From NCBI GenBank assembly GCA_038380795.1, contig CM076280.1, forward strand, positions 6,311,501 to 6,375,500: a stretch of DNA of 64,000 bases, read 5' to 3'. Every line of letters begins with the position of its first letter. The stretch's first letter is position 1. The translations under genes and the position numbers were made by a program. The stretch comes from Pyrocephalus nanus (taxonomy: Eukaryota > Chordata > Aves > Passeriformes > Tyrannidae). A model generated the notes under the pieces. That model made no database searches, was not told the origin of the DNA, and saw nothing but the letters and a program-made list of their open reading frames with translations. Positions 14,701 through 29,700 of the stretch are shown here, piece after piece.

Positions 14701-17700
14701 TAAAGGGGCACCTCTCCCCTCCTTTCACTGGAGCCTTTATGAGATGCACGTTACTGCTGAAAGGCATGAAGGATTCTATGGGGTTGGAGCTGACCCTGGT
14801 GTTCTTAATTTTTCCAGGGTATCCAAGGACCTTCCGGACCTCCAGGAGCAAAAGGGGCTCCAGGCAACCCGGCAAGTGTCTTATCACTCTCTCTTCCTCT
14901 CTCTTTCCTAGCACACACACAGACACTTCATCTCTTTCTCTGTTTGTCTCCTCCCCACCACTTATCCCATTTCCAACTTCACTGTCCTTTCCAACTCCAG
15001 CGTGGTCAGAGATGTGAAGGACTTGGCTAGAGTCCTAGGAGCTGTAAGGAAAGACAGGGTCAGACCCCTGGAAAGCAAAAGGGGGCCATGGATCAGCCAG
15101 GGAGAGTGTAGGATACAGGCTGGAGTGGATTTTGGAAAGGAGAAAAGAAGGGCAAAATTGGGGCTGGAGGCAGGGTCAGATGTAACAGGAGGAGCTGGAG
15201 TGGGCTGGTAGGTTGAATGGAAGGAGAACCAGGAAGGAGGCTGATGATGTCAGAACTGAGCCTACAGCTTTGGAGGAGGCACTGGAGGGTGACAGGGGAA
15301 GACACAGACCTCAAGTAGGGCCAACAGGACCACCAAAGCAGGAAGAGGGATCTCTCCCCGCTCTCTGTGTCTGTGGGGACCCTCCTGGACCGTGAAGGGA
15401 GAGGGTAAACCAGGCACTTCCAGGTTGCTAACTGCAGTTATTTTAGATGGGGGCCAGAAAAATGAGCTCTTTGCCTGCCTGCTAAGATGCCTCAGCCCAC
15501 CCATTGCTTGCCTTTCCATCTCACTGGGCAGCTCTTGCACAGTGCATAACTCCTCTGAGGTGTGGGAGGGAGCTGGTGTTTTATCTAACAGACCACAGAA
15601 GTGATGGCCCTTCAGAAATGAAGACATGTATGAAAAGAGTCTTTTGTGTCTGTTTTTCAGGGTCCACAAGGACCACAGGGGCCACCTGGGCCTTTGGGAG
15701 AAATTGGGCATAAGGTAGGTGTGATCTTTGTTCCCATTTGTTTTCCCCTTGCAACAAGAGCGTCAGGACTGAGGGAAGAGTAAATGTGCAGGGGCACATC
15801 CTTCCAGCCCTGGAGGTGTGGAACGAGCAGGAAGGATTTCCCTAAAGTCTGAAAGTCAGCTTCCAAAGTGACCAGTGGAAATCAGAAATTCCACCATCAC
15901 TTTAATCACAGGCCACAGACACCCAGCTGATGGATGTGCAGACCCACCTGCACAGCAAGAGAAACATTTTAAGAGCGACCACACCACGGACCAAGTTTTT
16001 GCACCAGAGAGCAGAGTCAGGGACCCAGCAGAGTAGCAATTCAAACTGAGCACTGGCCTTTCCCCACTCCCTGGTGCTGTAGTTGATGTGACACAGGTTT
16101 GCCAGCCTGCCCAGATTGCCATGGCAGCCCCAGCACAGTGGAGGAATCTCAGAGACGCCTTTGCTGCTGACGGTGCTGTTGTGCTGTCGTTGCCGTGAAG
16201 CAGTGGCACAAACACACCACAACCGAGCAGCAGCTGCCAGACAGTGCCCTGATGGAGTGCAGGGAGATGCCTCCATGGTTTCCCCCCTAACTCCTCTGCA
16301 GTTTTGGCTCCATTTCACTCCCACTGAGTATTATACTCTTGGCTCTTCATACCAGGTGTGCCAGTTCCCCTTTGGTAGCTCCTTTCCACAGGTCCTGAGC
16401 TGTAACACAGGCACGATGTTTCTCTTGGTCGTGAAAACAGCAGCAAAGGTGGCTTTTAATGCAGTCTATGCAAAGTGTGTGAGTCATGAAAGTTTCCATT
16501 CTCATGGCTGCTAGACTGGATGGAGCGAGCTCTCAGCGTGGTAAACCACACTGGGGAGCTGGAAAGCTGCTACCCAGCCACTCTGAGTGCTGCCAACCAA
16601 GCAAGTACAGAGCTTCATTCAAATCCGTGGCTCTTCCAGGAGCCTTTCTCTGCACTGGCACCTCTGGAAAAACCAAAGCAGGATTTTTGCTTTCATTGGA
16701 GCTTGAATTTTCTCATTGCGTGACTTGACCATTTGTTCACAAACCCAACATACACCCTGCTCCCTCCTCTGCTTGAATCCATTTCAGTAAGCCAGGAACT
16801 GGCTTTATTCCCTGGGCAGCTCCCTTGACTATGTGCTCCTTTTTCCTTTATTCCCAACTGTAAAGAGAAGGGAGATTGTTGTCCGGAATGCAAATATCAT
16901 AAGTAAATAAACCACTCAAATCCTTTAAAGAGAAGCTTTACTGTCCCATCTTTGGGCTTGTTTTACTCATTCCCCACGCTTCCCAGAGGTAGGAGAAAAA
17001 TGTACAAAGATTAAAGCTCCCAATAGATCTCGGTACTAAACATAGCGGACGACCGTGACCCCGCTGTCACGGGACTGCACATGGCACTGGACAAGGAGGG
17101 AGTGCAGTTTGCAAGGTCATTCTCCCATCTTCCTGTCTTGCTTCCCATCATTTCCCAGCTCAGGCACTCGGTTTTGGCTCTCTGAGGGATGCCAAGCTCC
17201 TCTCAGAGGAACGAAACACTTTCCCTCAGCTACTCCAGCTTGATTTCTGCTCTGATCCCAGCCACTGGAATTCAGTGTTTTCTGGCCCAGTACAGCCAGA
17301 GACAGTGGGTGAGGGATGTGAAGGCTAACCTGGCCAAAATGTGTGCTGGAGGATTCAGTGTAACCTTGCTGCTCTTGGCTCCCTTTAGCTGCCAGCACCA
17401 TCATGCCCCTGCCTCTCTGGGAACAGGGGGCAAAGGCTCACCCTGAAGCTGTGGAGTCTGGGGCAGATTAACCCTCAGTAAAACAAGACCCGTGGTGCAG
17501 AAAATCTGCTCACACCGGTGCTGATGGAGAAGTGGGGCTGCTGGGAATCAGGGAGCAAGAACACAGCCAAGCATTTTTGTTACCCACTGTTAACAGCCAG
17601 CCTGGACTCTGGTAAAGGGCTTTCAAGTCTAATTCTGGACCTTTCCCCCTCTTTCCCAGCTCGTTCCAGGGGGGTTACCTACCTTAGAAAGCAGAGGGGC

Positions 17701-20700
17701 TGGAAGGAGATAGAGAAAGGTGCTTGGCAGAGGAGGCTGGGGAGAGGGGAAGGTGTGAGAGTTGATCAGAGCCCTCCCAGAAAGCAGGCACGAGAGGTCC
17801 TGGGTCTCTTTGATGCTGTGAACCCTGAGCCAGCTCCAGGGAGGTAATTGCATTGCAACCAGAGCTCTGCTGTCCCAGGAGGGCTCTGCTAAAGGAATTA
17901 TGTCTTTGATCTTGCTTTCTACTTAGTTACAATGGGTTTTTCATCATCTTGGATTTTTTTTTTCCCAGGGACCGCCTGGCTCAATGGGACAACCTGGCCT
18001 TGCAGGTGAACCTGGCATGAAGGTAAGAAAAATTCTTATTGCAATTTCTCTGTCAGACTGGGGAGATAATAGCAACTTGTGTTCCTGCAGGATTGAGTGG
18101 CACTGTAGGTTTGCCCTCCAGCAGCTAAAGCAGAAAGTGCTTTCAACAAAAGATAAATTTTAAAATATAAAATCCAGTTAACTTTAGCTTGTGGTTGCAA
18201 ATTCCTGACCCCCATCCTAAGGGGGATGCCATCAGTGCTGGGGAGAAGCACCATCCCAGGGATACTGTGCCTCAAGAACTGTGAAGGGCCTTGGAAATGA
18301 AGCTCAGCTCTCTGCAGATCCAAAATCTGAACAGAGAAGGGAGTCCTTAAGACCCAGAGATCCAGGCAGATTCTAATTTGAAACCAGAAGTGTCTTAGGA
18401 AGGTCCCAAACTTAAAAATACCCTCAGACAAGTTCCTGCCAGTTTCCAAGCCTCAACTCTGTGGGGACTGAGCTCCTCTGATGGTTACAGGGGAAGGGTG
18501 CCCTGCTTCAGACTATGAATTCACCTTCTTGTCCACATGGAAAGGTCTATAAAAGCTGTCTCTTTGTTTGAATAAGATCCCTGTGCTGAGCAGCTCAGAG
18601 AAGTTTTTATTTCATCCTAACCCCCTTAGTTTGAGGGTTCATTCCTGTGAGCAGAGCTTTTGAATAGATTCTGTGTGGGGATTAAATGCAGTTTCCTCTG
18701 TGCTGCTCTTCCCTCCCACCCCCAGCCCCATCCTTTGCCATGTTTTCCTTGGCAAATCTTCTGACGCTTCACTGGAGCTACTGTGCCTTTGGCATCCTGA
18801 TACTGCACGAGTGTTTTCAGCTCCTGTGCTCCTGGCTGCCCTCCTGGGGAGCAGGACACAATGGTTTGCACAGACACCCCTTCACCCACTGCCAGTGCAA
18901 CAGGTCCTCGTGGGAAGTCAGGGAGGGAGAGTCCTGTCCTGCTCCTTCTGGAGCTTCCAAGCTGGAAGGAGTTGGACCAAGGTTGGTCTGGGCAGTCATT
19001 GGTTACACACCAGTTTGCTGGTTCTCTCCTTTTGGTGCCATCAAAGATTCAGGTTTTTCTCCAGGGGCTGGGGCTCAAAAAACTATTGGGTCTCTTCTCC
19101 CTCACTCTGGTCGTGTCTGCCACCACACCACACTGCACCCAGCATTGCTGCTTGTCCAGGAAGGACCATGCCCAGGGAATACCTGCAGGCAGCACAGACC
19201 ATTCCTTGACCCCTGTCCTGTTGAGCTTTATTGCAACAGAGCCTGCCAGATGTGCCCCTGTGTGCTCTCCCTGTGCTGGGCCTTTGGACCCCCTTGAAAA
19301 CTGAAGGTGTCTGTGTGGGAGAAGGAAAGAAAAAGTTAAAATGAGGAGTGCAATGGGATGTGCTTCATGTTGACTCACCATCAGCAAAACAGCTTGTCTC
19401 CATGTCTGAGTTTCCTTCTCTTTAGGGTGATCCTGGCCAGCTGGGAGTCCCTGGAGAGCAAGGTCTCATTGGCCAAAGAGTGAGTATGGCCACCTTTTCA
19501 TGGAGCTTTTGTGCCTTAACAGTTCCCCAGAGGCTCTGTCCCTGCTCACCAACAGCCTGGGCAGGCAGACCCTGTCCTGGGCATCCCATAACCCTCATGG
19601 CCCCTGTTAGTTCTGTGGGAGGTGGAAGGCCCTTCCCCACAGAGTCTGTCAGCCTGAGTTCACCAGCCTTGGTGAGCCTCTGGGGTGCCACAGTGACGCT
19701 GTGACACCCTCTCGTGTGAAAGGGGTAGTGTGGGAACAGATGTGGGAACAGACCCCTCCTGTTTGCCAGGGGCTGTGTCCACACGGGGCAGGGGATGCTG
19801 GAGCAGAAGGAGGCATTAACAGGGAAACACTGGCTACACTGTGCACGTGTGGGAGGGAGCTGGGGTGGGATGAATGCGTGGATTGAGGCTTCCAGAGTCT
19901 GTGTCCCTTCTCAGGACTGAGGTCAGTTGTTGGAGCAGGATGGGGAAGCCCCAAGTTGCATGAATACAGACTGAGCCCCTTTTCACACAGGGAAGGAGGT
20001 CTTCCCACAGGCCAGCAGCAGGTTCATGGAGGAGAAACTGTGGCTCAGAGTAAAGCAAGAGGCTGAATTCTTGCTCCAGAGGAAGAGCTTGTTCAGCATT
20101 AGGGTACGGGATAGGACACACGTCAAAGTGTAGATTGGGCTCCTGCTGCTGCAGCCCCACTGCTACCATGAGTCAGCTGCAGACAGCAGAGGGTAAAGCA
20201 AGTTTAGCACAGCCTGATGGTGCTTCCTTCTGTCTGCAGGGAGAATCCGGGCTGGAAGGGGACAGCGGGCTGCCTGGGCCGGATGGGATCAAGGTAAACC
20301 TCACTCTCATGGAGTTTCAGCTCTCACACACATCTCTGTGCACTCAGGTCCCTGTGATCCCTGGGGCCAGCAGGAGGCCAAGGGGGTTACTGGGTCCTGT
20401 GTGCAATCAGCCTCTGCCCTGCTCTCTCCAAGGACTTTTTTTCTGCAAGCACACATAACAAACTCCTCCTGTTTCACTCCTCTACCCACATTTTTGGCAT
20501 CTGATCAGATCTCCAAAAAGGTCAAGTTCTTCAAAATCTGGTTTCCAACAATTTGTCTGTTTTATTTGAGTCTTTACAGATCAAATTTCCAACTAATCAG
20601 GAATTCCTGGGCCTGGCAAGGGAAATCAAGAATTGTCCATCACTCTCCCGTGCACCACTGACCAGAACAATGTTAGCAACTAAAGAAACCAGATCCCTCT

Positions 20701-23700
20701 CCCCTTGGCAGAGCCCCAGGTGCTCACTCAGGGCTCATTCTGTATGTAACTGCTGTGAGTTTGCTACCTTGCCTTTGGAACAGGACTCTGATTCCTGTCC
20801 CTGCACAGCCAGCCTTTCCAAACAGGCCAACGGTTTTGTTCCATGGAAAGAAAGAGCAGCCGATCCCACAACAATGCAGTTTATTGCTTCGTTCTAGTTA
20901 AGCTATTTGCCATGTGTCTCTATTTCTGCTTATCTCTGAATGCTGGACAAAAAAACTCTTCCTTAAGGACAGTCAAGGCTTCTGTATTCTCTGACTGTCT
21001 CCAGGAGCTCTTGAACCAAACCAGCTCTTTCCAACCCAAATGTGTCTCTCTGGACAGTTTACCAGATGTGTCTCTTCCTTAACCAGACAAGATGTTGCTG
21101 AGCTCTCACCATGCAGGTGCAACAGGAAAATGACTCAGTAAAAGCTGGTTGGCTCCAAAAGTGCAGGTGCTGATCTCAGTGTAGAACTGGAGTGGTAGTA
21201 CTGAACAATGTGAAATACTGACAAATATTTTATTTGTCTTGATAAAAGAAAAACAGCTCCAAACTTACTACTTCTTACACTTCTGTGATTGTATTTCTGG
21301 TCCGCATTCCAGTTGTTTGTCATTAATCCATACTGAAGTTTCATTATCTGCCAGGTTTTTTCCTAAATTTCCAGGACTGATTTCACCAGGAAAGGTTTAA
21401 GTTAGACATTAAGAAAAATTTCTTCACAGAAAGGGTAGCCAGGCGTTGGAACAGGCTGCCTGAGGAAGTGGTGGAGTCACTATCCCTGGAAGTGGCAGCT
21501 GGGGACATGGTTTGGTGGTGGGCTTGACAGTGCTGGGTTAATGGTTGGACTCACTGATCTTAAAGTTCTTTTCCAATCCAAATGATTCTATGATTCTGTA
21601 ACTATATGAACAGTGATTTGACAGGGTATCTACTGCTCAGACTATAAATCCTTCACAGGGCACGGTGACACTGTTTTCCAGAGGGTTTTTTTGAGCCCTG
21701 GACTGATCCCTGTTTGGCAGTGAGACCCAAGCAGCCACTCCAGACAAACCCATCCAAATAAAAGTCTTCCAGCACCCCAAGTTCAGGGCTTCTGGGTGAA
21801 GCAAGGCAGGCTTTCAGATCTTGTCTGCCTGCCTCATTCACGTGGGAGGTTCAGGCCTTATTGCAGGAGAAGCAAAGGGGTTCAGGTTACCCAGCGTAAC
21901 GGGGGAGTTCCTTCTCCTCTAGCCAAGAGATTTCAAAGAAAAGAAACCTGGTTTTGCTCCTTTTTTAAATGTCAAGCGTATTATGACTCATCCTCATTCA
22001 TCCTTTTGCTTTCAGGCTCTTTTCCTCTTCGACTCCTGAAATATTAATTATGTGGTGGGTTTTTCCTTGCAAGAGGCAACGCACAGTGACCCGTGTGTTG
22101 TGTGGGCATGAAAACCTCCCACTCTCCTCTCTTCCACAGGGGGACAAGGGAGAGCAAGGCCCAGAAGGAGAGAAAGGAGAAAAAGGCAACGAAGGACTGA
22201 AGGGAAAAGAAGGACCTCCTGGATATCCCGGAATCACAGGTGTCCGAGTGAGTCTGCGAATCCAGCCCGTAGGCAACCCATGGGTTCCCTGTGGTGATGA
22301 GTGTGTGAACTAGGACACTGCCTAGCGCAGGAGGCCACCTGAGGTGTCACTTGTTGCAAGTGTTGTCATAAAGTATGTTATTTTTGTGAAAAACTGCATC
22401 TGGGGGCTGGTTTAGTCTTTCAGTCAGGACTTACTTGAGACGTGGATCGCTCCTCTGGTCTGCCATAGGCCCTGGCACATGGTGCCTCCCTCCTGCACAT
22501 GTAAGACAGATCTGGCAGGATGTTAGAGAGGGAGGTACAGAGATCAGCGAGGGGCTGAGTTTCCCTGTCATTGTTGTCATGGATGTAAGTTGTGAGAAGC
22601 ATGGGGCTCATCCTGCAAAGGGATAGCCCACCTGTGAGTGGGATGCAGCCACGCTGACCAGCACAAGTCTCATCCCTTCTGCAGCTGGAGAACATCTCAG
22701 CTCCCACCCCGCACACTGTGGGAAAGAAATGAGTAGCCCATGTTTGGTGGCAGCTCTGAAATCCCAGCCTGGGATGAGAAGGAAGCAGCAGAGCAGGCAG
22801 GTACCGTCGAGTGCTGAGTGGATGCTCGGTGGTGAAGCATGTTGATTTTCCTTTTGGTGACGTTGTGGCTGGCTAAAAAGAGGGCAGGGAGAAGGGTGTG
22901 AGGGGATGGAAGCAGAAAAGGAGATGGATTTATGTTATTTTTGGGCTGAGGTTGGGATTTGAACACTGACTCAACTAGAAAGTGGAAACATTGGCTTAAA
23001 GCTGCGGTGCAGCACCATAAATGTGCAGAATAAGCCTGTAGTCCTGTCCCAAATAAGGCCACCCTTGGCCACAGCCCCCTGTACCCACAGGGAGCCCTTT
23101 CAGGATTGGGATCATACCATGGGGTGGTCCCCAGTTCCTCAGCTCCCTCCCAGCTGCAGGCTGGTACAGCTGGACAGTCGCCCTCCATGTGCTGTACTTC
23201 TGGCTGGTTCATGTGTTTATATTGTGCGTGTTTTAAGAACCAGTAAAAATACTAAAATCATGCAAATGCCATATTAAGTTATAAAATATAAAATATAGAT
23301 TCTCTCAGACTCCATCCCTGCTGTTTGCCAGCATGTCTCTGGGAACATGATGCTGGTTTCTGTTTTTTTTTTTTTTTTTTTAAGTAGTCAATAGAGCCAA
23401 GATTCCTGCTCATAATCACTCCCTTTTGTTTTTGTTTTTTTTTTTTACTGCAGAGTGCTATATTTCCATCTACTATTTTAATATGCTTCTTTGTATATCC
23501 TTATGCCTAAACTCCAGCAGACTTTCAGACCTGCACAGGCTCCAGATAGTGTTGTCTCCCCCGCCAAACTCCGTTACCTAATACACAGGCTGGTGTTCCT
23601 GTGCTCACTCTGAGGTCATTCAAATCTGGAAGTCCTCTGACAGAAGTACAAATAATTTTTCTCTTCCTGTTTTTTTCCTTTTTTGAGACTTTTATTCTAC

Positions 23701-26700
23701 CTTCCCATGGAGAGTACAAATACAAGCAGGATCTTCCTCAGATAAGGTTTGCAGAGATGCAAACCACTAGAGATGACTTCGACCCCATCCTTTTCAGCTG
23801 AGCGATGGAAGCTGGAATATCCAGCCAAGCCATCCTCTGGAAGACATGCCACAAAAAAACACCACAAACTGCACAAAGCACAGACAACTTTAAGGCTGCT
23901 GGACAAAGAAAACAAAAAATCTTGTTGTGGAAAAGTCGTGAAGGTGTTCGCCCAAGGGCACATGTCAAGGTGACAAACTCCCGTGCAGGGTTTGTACGGT
24001 GGTTCAGACATTGCTTGGGGAAGGGTGTTGGAGGTGCTTGGACTGCAGGGAGGAGGCATGTTGGGTTTGAGTGTGCTGCAGATACTGTGTGATTACACAT
24101 CACACATGTTGCATGTGGTTTTAATACTTCTGATGCGATAGTGTTGTGCTGTCCAACACTCAGTTTAGATGGTTCAAAGGTTCTTTGTCTTTAGCTATTA
24201 CATCTTCATTTGGTCTCTCCTGGCATGACACCCAGGAGTCCTTACATCTGTGCTTCACCACATTCCTGCCTGGATCCACTGACGTGTTCCTGGACTAGAG
24301 ATGTTGCCTCTGCTCCAGTATTGGGATAGCCTGCTCAGCTGCAAGGGGGACAGGGGAGATGATGATGCTTCTGTGCTGTTCCTGGGAGACACACACACAA
24401 GGATCTGTGCAGTCACATGTGACAACAAACTGACCTCCATCTGGGAGTTTTAGCTCATCATCTGCTTCTGGAAGAGACTCTTGTCAACTTGAGGAAGCTG
24501 ATGCCCGTCTGCAGTCATGGACACAGAGACAAGCTTTTGCTTTGCCTTTACTTGGCCCTGTTATACTGGAGGGAACCCACAGAGACTTGCCCTGAATGGA
24601 CAGCAACAGCCTCTGGAAAAACCCTTTTCATCACAAGTCCCTGCAGTGACACCACATCGTGAAGATTTGTCCTTAACGCCAAGGGCATGTTTAGTCTTAA
24701 TCTTTATTTTGCTTATGTCTACAGGAATGTGGCACTTCACTCTCAAGTGTCCTCCTGACAGATGTAGGAAATGAGGCGTCTGATGGCTCTGAAATGATGT
24801 GACTTCACTGCTGGTACATTTTCAGCCCATTTTGTATATACTGGCCTGGAGCAGAGGCTCAGTGCAGTCACAGAACAGGTAGGAGTTGGGGAATTTGGCA
24901 GGGCATGTACCAGCTCACACCCCATGTGGCACTGGGCCAGCACAAGGGATGGAAGGAGATCAGTGGTTCTTGGGCCTGCACAATCCTGGATCTCCCTGGA
25001 AATGGCAGAGGAAGGGATGTAATGGAGCACCTTTGAAAGCTGGAGAAAGCTCAGAGGGTCTGTTCAGCCCTTCTGGGTCATGCAGAAGAGAGACATTCAC
25101 CCAGCAATCAGTGGGATCAGCAGGGACACATCTGGCTTTGCTGGGCAAGGCTTCATTTTCCAGAAAGCCATCCCAACACTGATACAACGCCTGAGCACAA
25201 CCAAACTTCCCTCTGCACTCAGGAAACGTTTTTCAGGGATCATTAGCTTTAATTTCACTCAGCCATTTCCAATATTAACATATCTGAAAACCAGTTTCCA
25301 CTGTGGTTTTGAATCTCAAACAGAAAGCAGCAGGGAGGCTCCAGCCGAGTCTCCAGGGGCAGTTTGTACATGTTTCAAAGCCAGTGGATTTCAGCAAACA
25401 AACCTGGCAGCTGAGATGGTCCATGAGTCTCACAGCTGTGGCTGGCAGGGCTTGAGGCAGCTGGAGCTGAGATAAGTGAGTATCCTCTATCTTTTGGTCA
25501 CTTTGTCCGAGTTCACACTGCTCTGTTCAGCTCCAGTTCCTGCTCAGGGGAGGAATGGGCCAGTTGCCCCCTGGTCATAGGAGAGAGATCAGAGCACAAG
25601 CACAGGATCCAGTTGAAATTTCGGAGCTCACATCGGAGATGTGCACCTTTCCTGAGCTGCTGCCTCATGTCACCTCCTCCTAGAGCCTTCTATCTTCTTC
25701 TAATCCAAACTTGTTGCCTTCACTTGCCCTCGACTCTCTTCTGAACATGGCTCTTCGTCCTCTGGTTGGCTCCTCTGTGCAACAAAGAGTTGAAAATCCC
25801 TTCCCCTTGAGAGCACCAGGGACTGTTTGGGTATCTGCATTCAGAGAGACTGGCTGGAGACACAGACCCCAGGGTCAACAGTGTGGGGAGCAGGAGTCGT
25901 GCACTGGAGATCCAGGTTTTCTCTGTGGGCAAGGCAAGACAAGGATGTGCCTCCTCACTATGTGGAAAGACTGAAAGGTACAACAGCCTGTTGAACCCTG
26001 GCCAGGCATCCATCAGCAAGGCAAGCATCGCAGTGTGGTTGGCCAAAAGAAAAAGATGATTTATCTGCCGGCCTGTAAGGCTGTGAGGGGATGGTCCACA
26101 GAACATGAGAAGATTACTAGAGAAAAACATGCATTCACAAAGGATCTGGCTGCCTGTCAGTGCTGCTCATGGCAACAGAGGATGGTAAGAGCCAGAGGCT
26201 GAAGTCACTGGTGTGCAACCAGCACCTTGGTCACAGACGAGTGGGCCCCGAGAACAAGCCCTCTGCCCAAAAAGTGCTTCCCTCCACTGCTTCTCCTCTC
26301 CACCGATGGAAAATATGGCATTTCAGCCCTTCCCTGGGAGGACAAGGCATCCAGCAGTGGCTGAGGAAGGCCCAAGCCATTTTGGCAGCAGGGAGGTGGT
26401 GGGTTTCCAGCTGCGCTCCGTGGCTCTGCACTGTGGTTTTCATAATATGCTGGTTGTCATACATGGCAGACATCTGATAGCAAGGGTTTTTACAGTTCCA
26501 GGAAAGCAATTGGAGAGCCTGGAAGTACTGAAATGCAACATGCCCTGAAACAAGAAAATCCCTCATTGTTCAGCAAAACTGGGAGTCAAGTTCTTTCCAC
26601 TTCCTTTTTAACCTGAAATCCTATCTGCAGTGTCATTCAAGCCACGTCAGGACTCGGAAAGCTTTGAGCCAGACGCTCCAATGGTCTAAATTGCCATAAA

Positions 26701-29700
26701 CAATTACATCAGAGAAGGTCTGGCTGCATGTGCCGGCCCTGCTGCGTGGTGCAGATGTGCACCATCAGCCCAAAAGAGCTCAAAGGGCTTTTACTCTGGT
26801 GCAACAAGATCCAAAGTCCTTTCGTTTGCTCTTCAGGAGGGTAGAGTGACAGAGCTGGGCTGGGGTGGAGACCTGAGAAGGGTTTTTGAGGGGACTCGCA
26901 GTGCTTTTCGAAGGATTGAGGCACTCTCCAACCCAGAACAGAACATAGAGTGAACTCGTGGCTCTTGGCTCCAGCACTGTGGTCACAGACCCATCACTCC
27001 CCACACACAGCACTGGATGGTGCCCCAAGGATCATTCCCACTGTGTTCTTGTCTCACCCTCATCTGCAATCTATAATCCTGAAGTGGAAGTTGGACCTGC
27101 TGGCCAGGATGGACTTTTTCTCTGTCACACCGTGGTCCCAGCTGAGATGGGGCTGGTGTCTGCAGTGCAAGGGCAGAGCAGGAGCTCCTTCTCACCCGAC
27201 ACATTGCTCTAGTACAAAGTTGTCCAAACATCACTTACAGCAGAATTTGTCCCAGAGTGGTTTTTGCTCTTTGTTCTTTTCTGTTTCCTGCCACTGAAAA
27301 CATGATTCAAAGGTTTTCTGCAACAAAGCTCCTCGCTCTGCTGTCTCTGAATCCAGCCGTTCACTCTGCACACATGAGCTCAGCGACAGCTGGCAGCACC
27401 ACATCAGTTCCATGGCATCCAGCTCCCTGAAAACACTGAGGCTGCAGAAGGACAATCCTGGAGTCACTGCTGGTTTTAATCTCTGCTCTCCATGCAGGAA
27501 TTTATGCTTCTTTTTTTTTTTTTTTTTTTTTTTTTGGATAATATGCTGAGCTGTTGTTTCCTGGAAAAGCTGTTTTTTGTGCCCTGGACCATGGGCTGTC
27601 TGTGGAGCTCTTACTTAAAAGAAGTTTCTTGAACTCCCTCAGCTGGAAGGTGTGGGGTCACCCACTGACTGAGCAAGGAAAGGAATGGAGAACACTGGAG
27701 TCGGTGTGGGCTGTGACAGCCCTGCAGGGTGTCAGTGGTAACTGAGCTCCTCACACCCTTAATCTTAGCAAATGAGCAGTGTTACTCCTAATCTTGCCCT
27801 TGAAGAATGTGTTAGGAGTAGGTGCACAAGGTAGTAAAGTGACTTGCCCAGGGTCATGCAGGAGGTCAGTTGGTGGCCAAGGGGGACCAGGAGGAGACAA
27901 CACAACAGGCTATACTTGTCCTGCCCTACAGTCTGTCCTTTCCAGGAGCTGCTACATCAGCAGGGCCAGATCCTGTACTTGGAGATGTTTCCAGAGCTGA
28001 AGGTGCTTGCACTTGGCCATGGCTTGTCCTTGCATCAGAGCCTTGGGGTATCATTACTTGTGCCCACCAATATCCAGTGCATCACAGGTGGCCTCAGGCT
28101 CAGCCTTTTCTAGGAGTCTAAACATTCCATTTTATGGAGAGGTACATGCTGGATTTTGTTGTTTGGGAGATTTTACTGTGGAGGATTCTTTTCCCCCTTT
28201 TCAGATATTCTGCTCTCTGTGATTCAGTCCACCAAATCCACTGAAGCCTTTGGAGTGGATGTGAGTTGCCTGAGAGCCCTGTGAACCCTACAGGGAATCA
28301 CAGAGCTCTCCCAGTCCCCAGGGAACCGCTGCTTGCAGCAACCCAGGCTGCTCTCCAGCAGCTGAGAGGCCTTTTCGCCCTCACAGCGAAGCTGTGCTGC
28401 TGGGGAAGGCAGGCTGATCCCAGCTGGTCTTCGTTTAGAGTTAATAGGAGTCAAAATGAGCCAGAATTTGAAATAAATCCCATTGACTTGGCACAGTTTC
28501 TTTCCTGACTCAGACTAAGGAGATGCACTTTTGGGGCAGTTACTCCAAGATTCCCCTCCTTATTGCAAGAGGGGATTTCATTCCCCTCCTCTTCCACCAC
28601 CTCAGGGCGTGTGTGTCCTTCAAAAGGAAGATATTAACCCTTGGTGTTTGGGGGAGTGTAAATCAGCATTGTTCTGCCCAGGTGCTCTCTCTATTCCTTT
28701 CTTCCCCGTTGTCAGCTTCCAACACTGGCTAATTTTTTGGAGCATTTTGGTGTCATCATGTGTGAAGGCTTCACAGCTCGGTGGGGATGAGACCTTACAC
28801 TTTTCCTGCACTTCCCACTCATCCATCAAGCCTTTTAGTGGCACTTTTGTCTCTTATGCTTCTTTAGAGATGACGAAACACAGGCAAAGAGGGGGGGAAG
28901 AAAAGGGATTTTCCCAGAAAGAGTAAATTAATGACAGTTCAGGGCTATCAGACCAAACCAGAGCACAGAGCACTGCTCTGTACATGATTCTCTTTGCTGC
29001 CTTACACTGTGACTGCTTAGGAAAACCAGGTTAAACAGACCTCCTCCTCCACAAAACCAAAAGCAGCACATTTCAGAGCAACAGCTGCTTGCAGGTAAGA
29101 ATTTGCACTAAAGCAGAGAGTTTAGGGTACAAGATTTTGGGGTTGGATTCCCATTTTAAGTCAGAGAGCTCAGCTGAAAGAAAAGTCAAAGTGACTCTGG
29201 TTGTAGTCCTTCCAGCCCAGACCTTTTTATAGGATTTCCCCAGTTTGCTGTTCCTTTGAATGCAGCCAGGCAGCTCTACCTGCACTCCCCACTGTTTTCC
29301 ACAAGCAGGCCAAGAGCCCATTGCTTCCCAGTGATCCCAGTGAAACCCTCTGAACCTCACAGTACAATCAGGTCTTTCTTCTCGAGAACAGTTGAGTCTT
29401 TCTTCTTTCCCTATACTCATTCAGGAGCTGCTGCCCTGTCTCCTCCCCTTCCAAACTACTGCTAGGCAGAGTGATTATGAAATGTGTTTCTTATAAATCC
29501 AAAACATTTATGTCTTCAAATGCCCGGCCCCAATAATCCCACTAATTTCCTGAGTGCTTGTGAACTGTCCTCCATGGGGGGAGGCTTCTCTCGATCAAAG
29601 TTTATTAAGTAGAGGTTCTCATATGGAGACGTTGCTGAGCGGTAGGAAATTATATGGGGCTTTTCATTTCCCTTTAAATGAGCTCACTGGCTGGGCCTGG

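Noticed and set aside
14322..15017. 231-residue open frame on +
   Set aside because: It runs through exons 5 and 6 in a frame that breaks Gly-X-Y and continues through introns. The collagen frame with splice sites explains the sequence better.
18673..19304. Overlapping open frames of 147-203 residues in intron 9
   Set aside because: Three frames are open over the same stop-poor C/T-rich stretch, with no start context, splice logic or family likeness.
24355..24435. Possible C/D-box snoRNA (ATGATGA then CTGA about 70 bp later)
   Set aside because: No terminal stem pairs the flanks and no internal C'/D' boxes are clear. The motif pair is expected by chance.
27870..27910. Gly-rich text resembling a collagen exon in intron 12
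   Set aside because: Glycine spacing breaks after two triplets, and no acceptor or donor flanks it in frame.
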